In this document: positions 24,194 through 32,516 of the stretch, one piece after another
How the letters are laid out: each line of letters starts with the position of its first letter
How positions within the stretch are numbered: the stretch's first letter is position 1
Assembly (NCBI RefSeq): GCF_002770725.1
Contig: NZ_NQVN01000034.1
Location: 1 to 35,510, forward strand
DNA: 35,510 nucleotides
DNA from: Pleomorphomonas carboxyditropha
GTDB taxonomy: Bacteria > Pseudomonadota > Alphaproteobacteria > Rhizobiales > Pleomorphomonadaceae
Direction of reading: 5' to 3'
Notes under the pieces: model-generated
Databases searched by the model: none
The model's input: only the letters and a program-made list of their open reading frames with translations
What the model was told of the DNA's origin: nothing
Translations under genes and position numbers: made by a program

Positions 24194-24994
24194 TCAGCCG
24201 TGGACAAGGTTTCGCGAGATTTCCGCCGCGACGGCACAAATACGCTTTGCAAGCTCGGGAAAGTCTTCCGGTGAGACCTGCAATACTGTTCCCACCGCGC
24301 TGATCGCCGCCACCACGTTGCCTTGCCGGTCGAACACCGGCGCCGAGACGCAGCGGACGTTGAGCATGTCCTCTTCGTCATCAGTGGCCCAACCGCGGGC
24401 GCGTACGCCAACGAGATGTTGGCGCAGGGCGTCGGCGTCGGGCAAAGACTTTGGCGTCCGCGCTACCCATTCGATCTGGGAGATCAGCCGCTCGCGCACC
24501 GTCTCCGGTTGCCATGCCAGCAGCACCTTGCCCAACGAGGAGCGATAAAGCGACAGGCGCTTGCCGACCCAGGTGTTGATCTTGATGTCCTGCTCGGCCT
24601 CGACCTTGGCGAGATAGATAGGGGCATCGCCCTCCAACACGCCGAGATGGCAAGTCATGGTGACTTCCATTGAGAGCGCCTTGAGACAGGGTAGAGCGAT
24701 GCGCTCGATCGTCCGCTGATCAGCGGCGATCGTCCCTAGTTCGCACAGCTTCAAGCCGAGCAGATAGCCGCCGTCCGACGTAGGCTGCAGGGCACCGATG
24801 TCGCGTAGCGTTGAAATCAACTGGTGAACGGTGCTTTTGGGCAACCCCAGCGTCTTCTGGATCGCTGTGAAGCCGATTCCCGCCTCGCGCGCCACTAGGT
24901 CGAGGATGGCGAAGGCCTTGGGAAGCGCCGGCACCATGGGCCGGGATCCCGGCTCGCCCACCGGATCGTCTTCGTTCTGCATCGTCTTCGCCAT
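24194..24994 (-). CDS. IclR-family regulator of L-rhamnonate genes (RhmR-like)
   Basis: Regulator of 266 aa. An N-terminal winged helix lies in about residues 25-80 (KAFAILDLVAREAGIGFTAI and GLPKSTVHQLISTLRDIGAL). The C-terminal effector domain has typical IclR features (YRSSLGKVLLAW, GWATDDEEDMLNVRCVSAPVFDRQGNVVAAISA). The ATG at 24994 is supported by AGAAGG upstream; 14 further in-frame residues are unlikely. It diverges from the rhamnonate operon as rhmR does from rhmDTA in E. coli (yfaX). It probably binds the inverted repeat at 25232-25268 and responds to L-rhamnonate or its keto-deoxy product. Confidence 0.85.
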   Translation of the reverse strand: MAKTMQNEDDPVGEPGSRPMVPALPKAFAILDLVAREAGIGFTAIQKTLGLPKSTVHQLISTLRDIGALQPTSDGGYLLGLKLCELGTIAADQRTIERIALPCLKALSMEVTMTCHLGVLEGDAPIYLAKVEAEQDIKINTWVGKRLSLYRSSLGKVLLAWQPETVRERLISQIEWVARTPKSLPDADALRQHLVGVRARGWATDDEEDMLNVRCVSAPVFDRQGNVVAAISAVGTVLQVSPEDFPELAKRICAVAAEISRNLVHG

Positions 24995-25231
24995 TGCCGA
25001 CCTTCTTTGCCGGTGCCGGTGGTCGCCGATCAGCACACCTCACGGAGACGCCGATCGCCGCGCCACCTCCACCCGGAGCGCCGTCCTGTCCTAGCCGGAA
25101 ATGCAGAGGCTTGCCAAGGGCTGCCGGATCGTACCGGCCGGCACCGCTGCCGCTCTGACGGCCAGCCTAAGCGTTCATGCTGACCGCCCGGCAGCCGCTT
25201 CCTTCTTGCCGGACCAGGTGGGCGGTGGTAA

Positions 25232-25268
25232 CTGTTCTATATACAGATCGTCGTTCTTTATATAGAAC
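25232..25268 (+). promoter_or_regulatory. Operator region of the rhamnonate operon
   Basis: Perfect 10-bp arms GTTCTATATA (25232-25241) and TATATAGAAC (25259-25268) are 17 bases apart. Inside the right half, GTTCTTTATATATAGAAC (25251-25268) is an 18-bp near-perfect palindrome (8 of 9 pairs). It ends 20 bases ahead of the aldolase start and the GCAGGAGATC ribosome-binding site. An IclR-type dimer or tetramer is the likely ligand. The rest of the 294-base divergent gap (24995-25231) is GC-rich with no clear promoter box. Confidence 0.7.
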
Positions 25269-25288
25269 CATCGACCCGGCAGGAGATC

Positions 25289-26203
25289 ATGCAGTCCTTC
25301 AAGCTCAAAGGCGTCATTCCACCCGTCCCCACCATCGTCGACCAGACCGGCGCTTTTGATCCCAAAGGCATGGCCGCGCTTCTGGAACGCGAAGTCGCCG
25401 CCGGCATCCACGGTCTCCTGATTCTCGGCAGCGGCGGCGAGTTCTGCCACATGAACACGGCGATGCGAAAGGAAGTGGCGGAATTCTGCGTGCGGCAGGT
25501 GGCCGGCCGCATACCGGTCCTCATCGGCATCGGAGCATCGGCCACCGCCGAGGTGATCGAGCTCGGCCGGCACGCCCAGTCCTGCGGCGCCGATGCCGTG
25601 CTCGTCGTCAACCCCTACTATGCCACCCTCAGCCAACGGGCCTTGATTCAGCACTACAAGACGGTCGCCGCCGCCGTCGACCTGCCGATCCTGCTCTACA
25701 ATTTCCCCGCCCTCACCGGGCAGGAGCTGACGGTCGACCTCGTGCAAGAGCTGGCGCTTGCCTGCCCGAACATCGTCGGCATCAAGGACACCGTCGACAC
25801 CATGAGCCACACCCGGGCGCTCGTCACCGAGGTCAAGGGCGCGCGGCCTGATTTCCTGGTTTTCTCTGGCTTCGACGAATACATGCTCGACACGCTGCTG
25901 ATCGGTGGCGACGGCGGCATTCCCGCCACCGCCAATTTCGCCCCCGAGGTCACGCTCGGCATCTACGATGCCATCGAAGCCGGCGATTTCACCAAGATGC
26001 GTGCCCATGCCCGCCGACTGGCTCGGCTGATGCCGATCTACGGGCTTGACCAGCCGTTTTTCGGCCTGGTCAAGGAGGCCATCCGCCTCACCGGGTCCGA
26101 TCTTTCGATGGCCGTCCTGGCGCCGTCGCTACCGCCGTCGGCGGAAAACAAGCATCGCCTCGTCACCGTATTGCGCGGTGCCGGTGTCCTGCCATCCGCA
26201 TGA
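25289..26203 (+). CDS. DapA-family class I aldolase, probably 2-keto-3-deoxy-L-rhamnonate aldolase
   Basis: Cytoplasmic TIM-barrel enzyme of 304 aa in the DHDPS/N-acetylneuraminate lyase superfamily. The Schiff-base Lys is K166 in IVGIKDTVD, the Tyr acting with it is Y137 in LLYNFPA, and the carboxylate loop GSGGEFCHM (about 47-55) corresponds to the GTTGE loop. It leads an operon with rhmD and an rhmT-like transporter, so it most likely splits 2-keto-3-deoxy-L-rhamnonate into pyruvate and L-lactaldehyde. In E. coli this step is done by RhmA, a metal-dependent class II enzyme of a different fold (HpcH/HpaI). Function is inferred from context; a KDG- or KDA-type aldolase specificity is possible. 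Confidence 0.85.
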   Translation: MQSFKLKGVIPPVPTIVDQTGAFDPKGMAALLEREVAAGIHGLLILGSGGEFCHMNTAMRKEVAEFCVRQVAGRIPVLIGIGASATAEVIELGRHAQSCGADAVLVVNPYYATLSQRALIQHYKTVAAAVDLPILLYNFPALTGQELTVDLVQELALACPNIVGIKDTVDTMSHTRALVTEVKGARPDFLVFSGFDEYMLDTLLIGGDGGIPATANFAPEVTLGIYDAIEAGDFTKMRAHARRLARLMPIYGLDQPFFGLVKEAIRLTGSDLSMAVLAPSLPPSAENKHRLVTVLRGAGVLPSA

Positions 26204-26267
26204 CTTCCCGTTGATCGCCGGCCGTCGGAGGCGGTCGGCGTGCCTTTCAAGCTAAAAGGAGAGGAAA

Positions 26268-27488
26268 ATGGTGTCACTTCCAAATATCAAGGCCGTCCGT
26301 GCCTTCTTCATGGGCGGCGCGACCGCCGACAAGGGCAAGGGCAAGGGCAAGGGAGGCGCCGACTATCACGACCAGGGCAGCAAGCACTGGATCGACGACC
26401 ACATCGCCACGCCGATGAGCAAGTACAAGGCTTACGAGCAGTCGCGCCAGTCCTTCGGTATCAATGTGCTCGGCACGCTCGTCGTCGAAGTCGAGGCCGA
26501 CAACGGCGTCAAGGGCTTCGCCGTATCGACCGGCGGGGAGATGGGCTGCTTCATCGTCGAGAAGCATCTCAACCGCTTCATCGAGGGCAAGTCGGTTTCC
26601 GACATCAAGCTGATCCATGACCAGATGATCGGCGGCACCATGTATTACGCCGGCTCCGGCGGGCTGGTCATGAACACCATCTCCTGCGTCGATCTCGCGC
26701 TGTGGGATCTGTTCGGCAAGGTGGTCGGCCTGCCGGTCTACCGTCTGCTCGGCGGCGCCGTCCGCGACGAGTTGCAGTTCTACGCCACCGGCGCCCGTCC
26801 CGATCTCGCCAAGGGCTTCGGCTTCATTGGCGGCAAGATGCCGACCCATTGGGGGCCGCACGACGGCGACGCCGGCATCCGCAAGGACGCGGCCATGGTC
26901 GCGGACATGCGCGAGAAATGCGGCCCGGACTTCTGGCTGATGCTCGACTGCTGGATGAGCCAGGACGTCAACTACGCCACCAAGCTCGCCCACGCCTGCG
27001 CACCCTATAATCTCAAGTGGATCGAGGAGTGCCTGCCGCCGCAGCAGTATGCCGGCTATGCCGAGCTCAAGCGTAGCGTGCCGCCGGGCATGCTGGTCAC
27101 CACCGGTGAACATCACGGCACGCTGCAGTCGTTTCAGACGCTATCGGAGACCGGCGTCGACATCATGCAGCCGGACGTCGGCTGGTGCGGCGGCCTAACC
27201 ACGCTGGTCGAGATTGCCGCCATCGCCAAGGCGCGCGGCCAGTTGGTCGTGCCGCACGGCTCATCGGTCTATTCGCACCATGCGGTGATTACTTTCACCA
27301 ACAGCCCCTTCAGTGAATTCCTGATGACCAGCCCGGACTGCGCGACGCTGCGCCCGCAGTTCGATCCGATCCTCGTTGGCGAGCCGGTGCCCGAAGGTGG
27401 GCGCATCCACAAGTCCGTGCTCGACAAGCCCGGCTTCGGCGTCGAGCTGAATCCGGCCTGCGAAATGAAGCGGCCCTACACCCACTGA
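26268..27488 (+). CDS. rhmD: L-rhamnonate dehydratase
   Basis: Enolase-superfamily enzyme of 406 aa that converts L-rhamnonate to 2-keto-3-deoxy-L-rhamnonate. It matches E. coli RhmD over its full length, with the signature [16 protein letters not shown] and the stretches [20 protein letters not shown] and [12 protein letters not shown]. Mg ligands are in LMLDCW (Asp), WIEECLPP (Glu) and TTGEHHG (Glu), and the catalytic His region is [11 protein letters not shown]. An unusual short repeat near the N-terminus, [10 protein letters not shown], is encoded by a hexanucleotide repeat (AAGGGC) at 26335-26355. The ribosome-binding site is AAAGGAGAGG. The gap from the aldolase gene is 64 bases. Confidence 0.96.
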   Translation: MVSLPNIKAVRAFFMGGATADKGKGKGKGGADYHDQGSKHWIDDHIATPMSKYKAYEQSRQSFGINVLGTLVVEVEADNGVKGFAVSTGGEMGCFIVEKHLNRFIEGKSVSDIKLIHDQMIGGTMYYAGSGGLVMNTISCVDLALWDLFGKVVGLPVYRLLGGAVRDELQFYATGARPDLAKGFGFIGGKMPTHWGPHDGDAGIRKDAAMVADMREKCGPDFWLMLDCWMSQDVNYATKLAHACAPYNLKWIEECLPPQQYAGYAELKRSVPPGMLVTTGEHHGTLQSFQTLSETGVDIMQPDVGWCGGLTTLVEIAAIAKARGQLVVPHGSSVYSHHAVITFTNSPFSEFLMTSPDCATLRPQFDPILVGEPVPEGGRIHKSVLDKPGFGVELNPACEMKRPYTH

Positions 27489-27571
27489 CCGAAACGGCCG
27501 CCGAGGAGAGGGATCGGCGGCCCCCTTCCACGCTCCTCATCAAGAGACAAAACCTTTTCGGGAGGACTATC

Positions 27572-28873
27572 TTGACATCGACATCCGAACGCCTCGATGG
27601 CGTCGTCGCCAAGACGCGCTGGCGGCTTATCCCGTTCATGCTGGCCCTGTATATTCTCGCATTCCTCGACCGCTCGAACATTGGCTTCGCCAAGCAGGCC
27701 TATCAGCTTGACACCGGCCTTTCCAACGAGGCCTTCGCCCTTGGCGCCGGCATCTTCTTCGTCGCCTATGCCTTCCTCGGGACTCCCGCCAATCTGATGA
27801 TGAGGAAGATCGGCGCCCGCCGCTGGATCGGCTTCACCACGTTGGTCTGGGGCGCGCTGTCGGCGGCCATGGCCTTCGCCGATACCGAGTGGAAATTCCT
27901 GGTTGTCCGCACCCTTCTTGGTGCGGCGGAGGCCGGCTTCTTCCCCGGCATGATCTACCTCACCTCGCAGTGGTTTCCCTCGCAGGTACGAGCGTCGATC
28001 ATGGGGTTGTTCTACATGGGGGCGCCGCTCGCGCTGACGCTGGGCTCGCCGCTTTCCGGCGCACTCCTCGAGATGCACGGCTTCGCCGGCTTCCCCGGCT
28101 GGTTCTGGATGTTCCTGATCGAGGGTGCCCTTGCCGTCGCCGCGGGCGTCTACACCTTCGCCTATCTCGACGACCGGCCACAGGAGGCCCGCTTTCTCAG
28201 CGCCGAAGAGCGGGCGATTCTGGTCGCCGAACTAGCCAGGGAGGATACCCGCAAAACCGCGTCGCGACTTATCGATGGCCTCAAGGACCTGCGCGTCTGG
28301 CATCTGTCGATCATTTACATGATCATTCAGATTGCCGTCTACGGCCTCATCTTCTTCTTGCCCACGCAGGTGGCGGCGTTGATCGGCACGACAGTCGGCT
28401 TCAAGGCCTCGCTGGTAGCGGCGATTCCCTGGGTGGTCGCTCTTTTCGGCACCTATTACATTCCCCGCTACTCGGACAAGACGGGCGAGCGCCGGCTGAT
28501 CGCCGCCGCCACTCTGGCCGCCGCCGGCCTCGGCATCGGCGTTTCGGCCATCTCCGGTCCGACGGTGGCGATCGCCGCCCTCTGCGTGGCCGCCGCCGGC
28601 TTCATCGCCGTGCAGCCGGTGTTCTGGACCATGCCCACGGGCATTCTGTCGGGAACGGCGTTGGCCGCCGGCATCGGCTTCGTCAACATGTTCGGCGCCT
28701 TCGGTGGCTTCTTCGCTCCCATCATCCGGGTTAAGGCCGAGGCGGTATTCGCCAATCAGTCGGCCGGCCTGCTGACGCTGGCGGCAATCGCTCTCGTTGG
28801 CGCGCTCGCCATCTTGATGCTGAACCATCGCAAGGCTTCGCAGCCGCTGGCGGCCTCGGAAACCAGCCACTGA
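27572..28873 (+). CDS. MFS transporter, probable L-rhamnonate importer (RhmT-like)
   Basis: Inner-membrane major facilitator protein of 433 aa in the anion:cation symporter (ACS) group. Twelve membrane segments are predicted, starting LIPFMLALYILAFLDRSNIGFA, the ACS signature. The A-loop motif is NLMMRKIGARRWIG and the middle cytoplasmic loop contains RPQEARFLSAEERAILVAELARED, also typical of ACS members. It follows rhmD by 83 bases and resembles E. coli RhmT in position and type. The start is TTG at 27572 with GGGAGG eight bases upstream; no better start is seen nearby. A strong terminator follows. Confidence 0.88.
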   Translation: MTSTSERLDGVVAKTRWRLIPFMLALYILAFLDRSNIGFAKQAYQLDTGLSNEAFALGAGIFFVAYAFLGTPANLMMRKIGARRWIGFTTLVWGALSAAMAFADTEWKFLVVRTLLGAAEAGFFPGMIYLTSQWFPSQVRASIMGLFYMGAPLALTLGSPLSGALLEMHGFAGFPGWFWMFLIEGALAVAAGVYTFAYLDDRPQEARFLSAEERAILVAELAREDTRKTASRLIDGLKDLRVWHLSIIYMIIQIAVYGLIFFLPTQVAALIGTTVGFKASLVAAIPWVVALFGTYYIPRYSDKTGERRLIAAATLAAAGLGIGVSAISGPTVAIAALCVAAAGFIAVQPVFWTMPTGILSGTALAAGIGFVNMFGAFGGFFAPIIRVKAEAVFANQSAGLLTLAAIALVGALAILMLNHRKASQPLAASETSH

Positions 28874-28892
28874 CCGGATAGCCTCAAATACC

Positions 28893-28934
28893 GGCTCCCC
28901 CGAAGCGACCATTCGGGGGAGCCATTTCATTTTT
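28893..28934 (+). terminator. Rho-independent terminator of the rhamnonate operon
   Basis: Perfect 12-bp arms GGCTCCCCCGAA (28893-28904) and TTCGGGGGAGCC (28912-28923) around a seven-base loop are followed by ATTTCATTTTT. It ends the rhamnonate transcript 20 bases after the transporter stop and faces the convergent RND operon. Confidence 0.92.
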
Positions 28935-29012
28935 CAGTACGGACCACAGATTGCACCGTCCATCCGGGCGATTTTGCCGGATCAGGAAATGTCCGGCGGG
29001 AACCTTTACCCC

Positions 29013-32000
29013 TCACTCGGCGGCGAGCGGCAGTCCGTCCGGGCCGAGCAGCTTGGGCCTCGGCCCGGCCGGCTCCGACGACGGGACGAGATGCGGTCGC
29101 GCCGGCCCCGGCGGCTCGCCGTGCGCCTCGTCCTCGTCGGAGGCGTTGGGGTCGGCGAGCTTGCCGAACAGCCAGGCGACGGCGCGGTTGAGGCGGTTGA
29201 TCATCAGGTAGAACGACGGGATGAACACCAGCGACAGCACCGTCGACACCAGAAGGCCGCCGATCACCGCGATGGCCATCGGCGCCATGAACTCGGCGCC
29301 CTGGCCGGTGCCGCGCGCCGCCGGATACATGCCGGCCACCATGGCGATGGTGGTCATGATGATCGGCCGGGCCCGCTTGCGGCCGGCGTCGATGATCGCC
29401 TCGGTCTCGGCAAGGCCGTGCTTCTGCCGCTCGACGGCGAAATCCACCAGCATGATGGCGTTCTTCGTCACGATGCCCATCAGCATCAGGATGCCGATGA
29501 TCACCGGCATCGACACCGCGTAGCCGGTCGCCATCAGCGCCACCACCACGCCGCCGACGGAGAGCGGGATGGAGCCGAGGATGGTGATCGGCTGGAACAC
29601 GCTGTTGAACAGCAGGATCAGCACGATGAACACGATGGTGAGGCCGGAGATCATCGCCACGGCGAAGGCCTCGAAGATCTCGCCCTGGATCTCGGCGTCG
29701 CCGGTGTTCTGGATGGAGACGCCGGCCGGGAAGCCCTTCACCGCCGGCAGGGCGGCGATCCTGTCGAGCCCCTGGCCGGAGGTGAAGCCCGGCATCATGT
29801 CGGTGCCCACCTTGACGAGGCGCGACCGGTCGTAGCGGTCGATGGTCGACGGCCCCTGGCCGAAACCGATGTCGGCGACGGCGGCGAGCGGCACCGCCGT
29901 GCCCGAGGCCGTCGGGATCTTCAGGGCGGCCAGCGTCTCGATGTTGCCGCGCGCCGCGGTGTCGAGCTGCACCCGCACCGGGATCTGCCGGTCGCCGTCG
30001 GTGAACTTGGCGAGGTTGGCGTCGACGTCGCCGACGGTGGCGACGCGCAGGGTCTGCGACAGCGCATCGGTCGACACGCCGAGGTCGGAGGCGATGTCGG
30101 GCCGCGGCGTCACCCGGATCTCCGGCCGGGCGAACGACGACAGCGCCGACGGGTTGGAGAACATCGGATCGGCGCGCATGTCGTTTTCCAGCGACGCCGC
30201 CGCCCTGGCCACGGCGTCGCCGTCCTTGCCGAGCACGCCGACGGTGGCCTGGCGGTCGCCGCGCTCGTTGACGAAGAAGAAGCGGATGTCGGGCACGCCG
30301 CGCAGCACCTCCTCAACCTTGTACTCCATCTCCTTCTGCGTCAGCGACCGGTCGGCGCGCGGCACCAGGTTGACGATGACGGCGGCGCGGCGCGTCTCCA
30401 GCGTGCCGGTCGGCGAGGTGCCGCCCATCACGAACACGCTTTTCACCTCGGCAAAGGCGTGCAGCCGGTCGCTGATGCCGTCGGTGACGCCTTGCGTGTC
30501 GTCGAGCGTCGAGCCCGGCGGCAGCTCGATGGAGGTGACGATGCGCGACTGGTCGCCCGGCTCGAACAGCTCGGTCGGCAGCTTGGCGGCGTGGCCCATG
30601 GCGAACACGAAGGTGGCAAGGCAGAGAACGATGGTCACCACCGGCATCACCGGCAGGCTCAGCACATGGCCGCGCAGCCGCACCTTCGGCGACCACAAGG
30701 TCACCTTGAGGAAGGCGGCATAGGCGCGCACGAACGGGCCGCCCTCGTGCTCTTCCGGGTGCGGCCGGGTGAGCCAGGCCGAGAAGACGGCGAGGAACAC
30801 CACGCCGACCGCCACCCACAGCGCCGTCATCTCGCCGCCGGAGCGGGTCAGGAAGTCCACCGTGGCGTCGACGCCCTCGAAGATGCCGGACCGCTCGCCG
30901 AGCGGCCCGTGGTCCTTCAGCCAGTTGATGCCGAGATAGGCGCCGACGCCGAGCGGCACGAACCAGATCAGCCGGCGCAGCGCCGTGCGCACGAAGCCGC
31001 GATAGACCGGCCGGCCGTCCTCGCCGTCGCCGGTATAGGGCGTCTTCATGAAATAGGCGGCCAGCATCGGCGTGATCAGCCGGGCGGTCAGCAGCGAGAA
31101 GAACACGGCCAGCGCCACCGTCAGGCCGAACTGCCGGAAATACTGGCCGGGAATGCCGCCCATGAAGCTGACCGGCGAGAAGATGGCGATGATGGTGGTG
31201 GAGATGGCGATCACCGCGAGGCCGATCTCGTCGGCCGCCTCCACCGCCGCCCGGTAGGGTTTCTTGCCGGTGCGGATGTGGCGGACGATGTTCTCGATCT
31301 CGACGATGGCGTCGTCGACGAGAATACCCGTCACCAGCGTGATGCCCAAGAGACTGACCATGTTGAGCGAGAAGCCCAGCACGTCGAGCGCGAAGAAGGT
31401 GGGAATGGCGGAGAGCGGCAGCGCGATGGCCGAGATGATGGTGGCCCGGATGTCGCGCAGGAACAGGAGGACGACGATGACGGCGAGCAGCGCGCCCTCG
31501 ATCAGCGTCTTCATCGAGTTCTCGAAGCTGTTGTAGGTCTGCACCGTCGAATCGTCGATGCGCTTCATCGACACGTCGGGGTATTCCTTGGCGAGCTGAT
31601 CGACCACCTTGCCGACGCCCACCGACACCGAGGCGTCGCTCGCCCCCTTGGCGCGGTAGATGGCGAAGGCCACCGCCGGCCGGCCGTCGAGCCGGGCGAA
31701 CGACTTGGGCTCGGCCCAGTAGTCGACCACCTTGCCGACGTCGGACAGGCGGATGTTGCGGCCGTCGCCGAGCGGCAGCCGCGTCGCCGCGAGATCGGCG
31801 AGCGAGCGGGCGCTCGCCAGGGTGCGCACCGCCTGCGTCTGGCCGCCCACCTCGCCCTTGCCGCCGGAGAGATCGGTGTTGACCGATTTCAGCGCCGCGT
31901 TGACCTGGGCGGCGGTGATGCCGAGCGCCATCAGCCGGTCGGGGTCGATCTGCACCTGGATCTCGCGCTTGACGCCGCCCATGCGCTCGACGCGGCCGAC

Positions 32001-32516
32001 GCCGCCCACCGCCTGCAGGTCGCGGATCACCTTGTCGTCGACGAACCAGGACAGTTCCTCCGGCGTCATGGCCGGCGAGGCCGCCGCATAGGTGATGATC
32101 GCCTGGCCCTCGACGTCGATGCGCCGGCTGACCGGCTCGTCGATCGTCCCCGGCAGATCGCTGCGGATCTCGGCCACCGCGTCCTTGACGTCGTTGAGCG
32201 CCCGGTCGGTGGCGACCTCCAGGTTGAACTCGACCACGGTGGTCGACACGCCGTCGGTGATCGTCGAGGTGATGTGGCGCACGCCGGAGATGCCGGCCAG
32301 CGCGTCCTCCACCGGCTTGGTCACCTGCGTCTCGAGCTCGGACGGCGCCGAGCCGGAATCGGTGATGGTCACCGAGATCAGCGGCAGGTCGATGTTCGGC
32401 ATCATGGTGATCGGCAGCCTGGCGAAGGAGTAGAGCCCCAGCGCGATCAGGCAGACGAACAGCAGGATGGGCGGAACGGGGTTGCGGATCGCCCAGGCGG
32501 AGAAATTCCAGTTCAT
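29013..32516 (-). CDS. RND efflux pump inner-membrane transporter (HAE1/AcrB type) with extra hydrophobic segments
   Basis: Proton-driven pump of 1167 aa. It opens MNWNFSAWAIRNPVPPILLF. The TM4 proton relay is VDDAIVEIEN (two Asp), and the TM10/11 Lys is in GIVTKNAIMLVDFA. The family porter motifs are seen (PNIDLPLISVTITDSGSAP, GGIPGQYFRQFGLTVALAVF). It is over 100 residues longer than AcrB: between TM6 and TM7 there is an inserted region with two hydrophobic stretches (LIWFVPLGVGAYLGINWL and ALWVAVGVVFLAVFSAWL) and charged linkers. The C-terminal tail is Pro-rich and ends KLLGPDGLPLAAE, duplicated at 24029. The start overlaps the membrane-fusion gene by four bases (ATGA). No outer-membrane channel gene is nearby. 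Confidence 0.93.
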   Translation of the reverse strand: MNWNFSAWAIRNPVPPILLFVCLIALGLYSFARLPITMMPNIDLPLISVTITDSGSAPSELETQVTKPVEDALAGISGVRHITSTITDGVSTTVVEFNLEVATDRALNDVKDAVAEIRSDLPGTIDEPVSRRIDVEGQAIITYAAASPAMTPEELSWFVDDKVIRDLQAVGGVGRVERMGGVKREIQVQIDPDRLMALGITAAQVNAALKSVNTDLSGGKGEVGGQTQAVRTLASARSLADLAATRLPLGDGRNIRLSDVGKVVDYWAEPKSFARLDGRPAVAFAIYRAKGASDASVSVGVGKVVDQLAKEYPDVSMKRIDDSTVQTYNSFENSMKTLIEGALLAVIVVLLFLRDIRATIISAIALPLSAIPTFFALDVLGFSLNMVSLLGITLVTGILVDDAIVEIENIVRHIRTGKKPYRAAVEAADEIGLAVIAISTTIIAIFSPVSFMGGIPGQYFRQFGLTVALAVFFSLLTARLITPMLAAYFMKTPYTGDGEDGRPVYRGFVRTALRRLIWFVPLGVGAYLGINWLKDHGPLGERSGIFEGVDATVDFLTRSGGEMTALWVAVGVVFLAVFSAWLTRPHPEEHEGGPFVRAYAAFLKVTLWSPKVRLRGHVLSLPVMPVVTIVLCLATFVFAMGHAAKLPTELFEPGDQSRIVTSIELPPGSTLDDTQGVTDGISDRLHAFAEVKSVFVMGGTSPTGTLETRRAAVIVNLVPRADRSLTQKEMEYKVEEVLRGVPDIRFFFVNERGDRQATVGVLGKDGDAVARAAASLENDMRADPMFSNPSALSSFARPEIRVTPRPDIASDLGVSTDALSQTLRVATVGDVDANLAKFTDGDRQIPVRVQLDTAARGNIETLAALKIPTASGTAVPLAAVADIGFGQGPSTIDRYDRSRLVKVGTDMMPGFTSGQGLDRIAALPAVKGFPAGVSIQNTGDAEIQGEIFEAFAVAMISGLTIVFIVLILLFNSVFQPITILGSIPLSVGGVVVALMATGYAVSMPVIIGILMLMGIVTKNAIMLVDFAVERQKHGLAETEAIIDAGRKRARPIIMTTIAMVAGMYPAARGTGQGAEFMAPMAIAVIGGLLVSTVLSLVFIPSFYLMINRLNRAVAWLFGKLADPNASDEDEAHGEPPGPARPHLVPSSEPAGPRPKLLGPDGLPLAAE

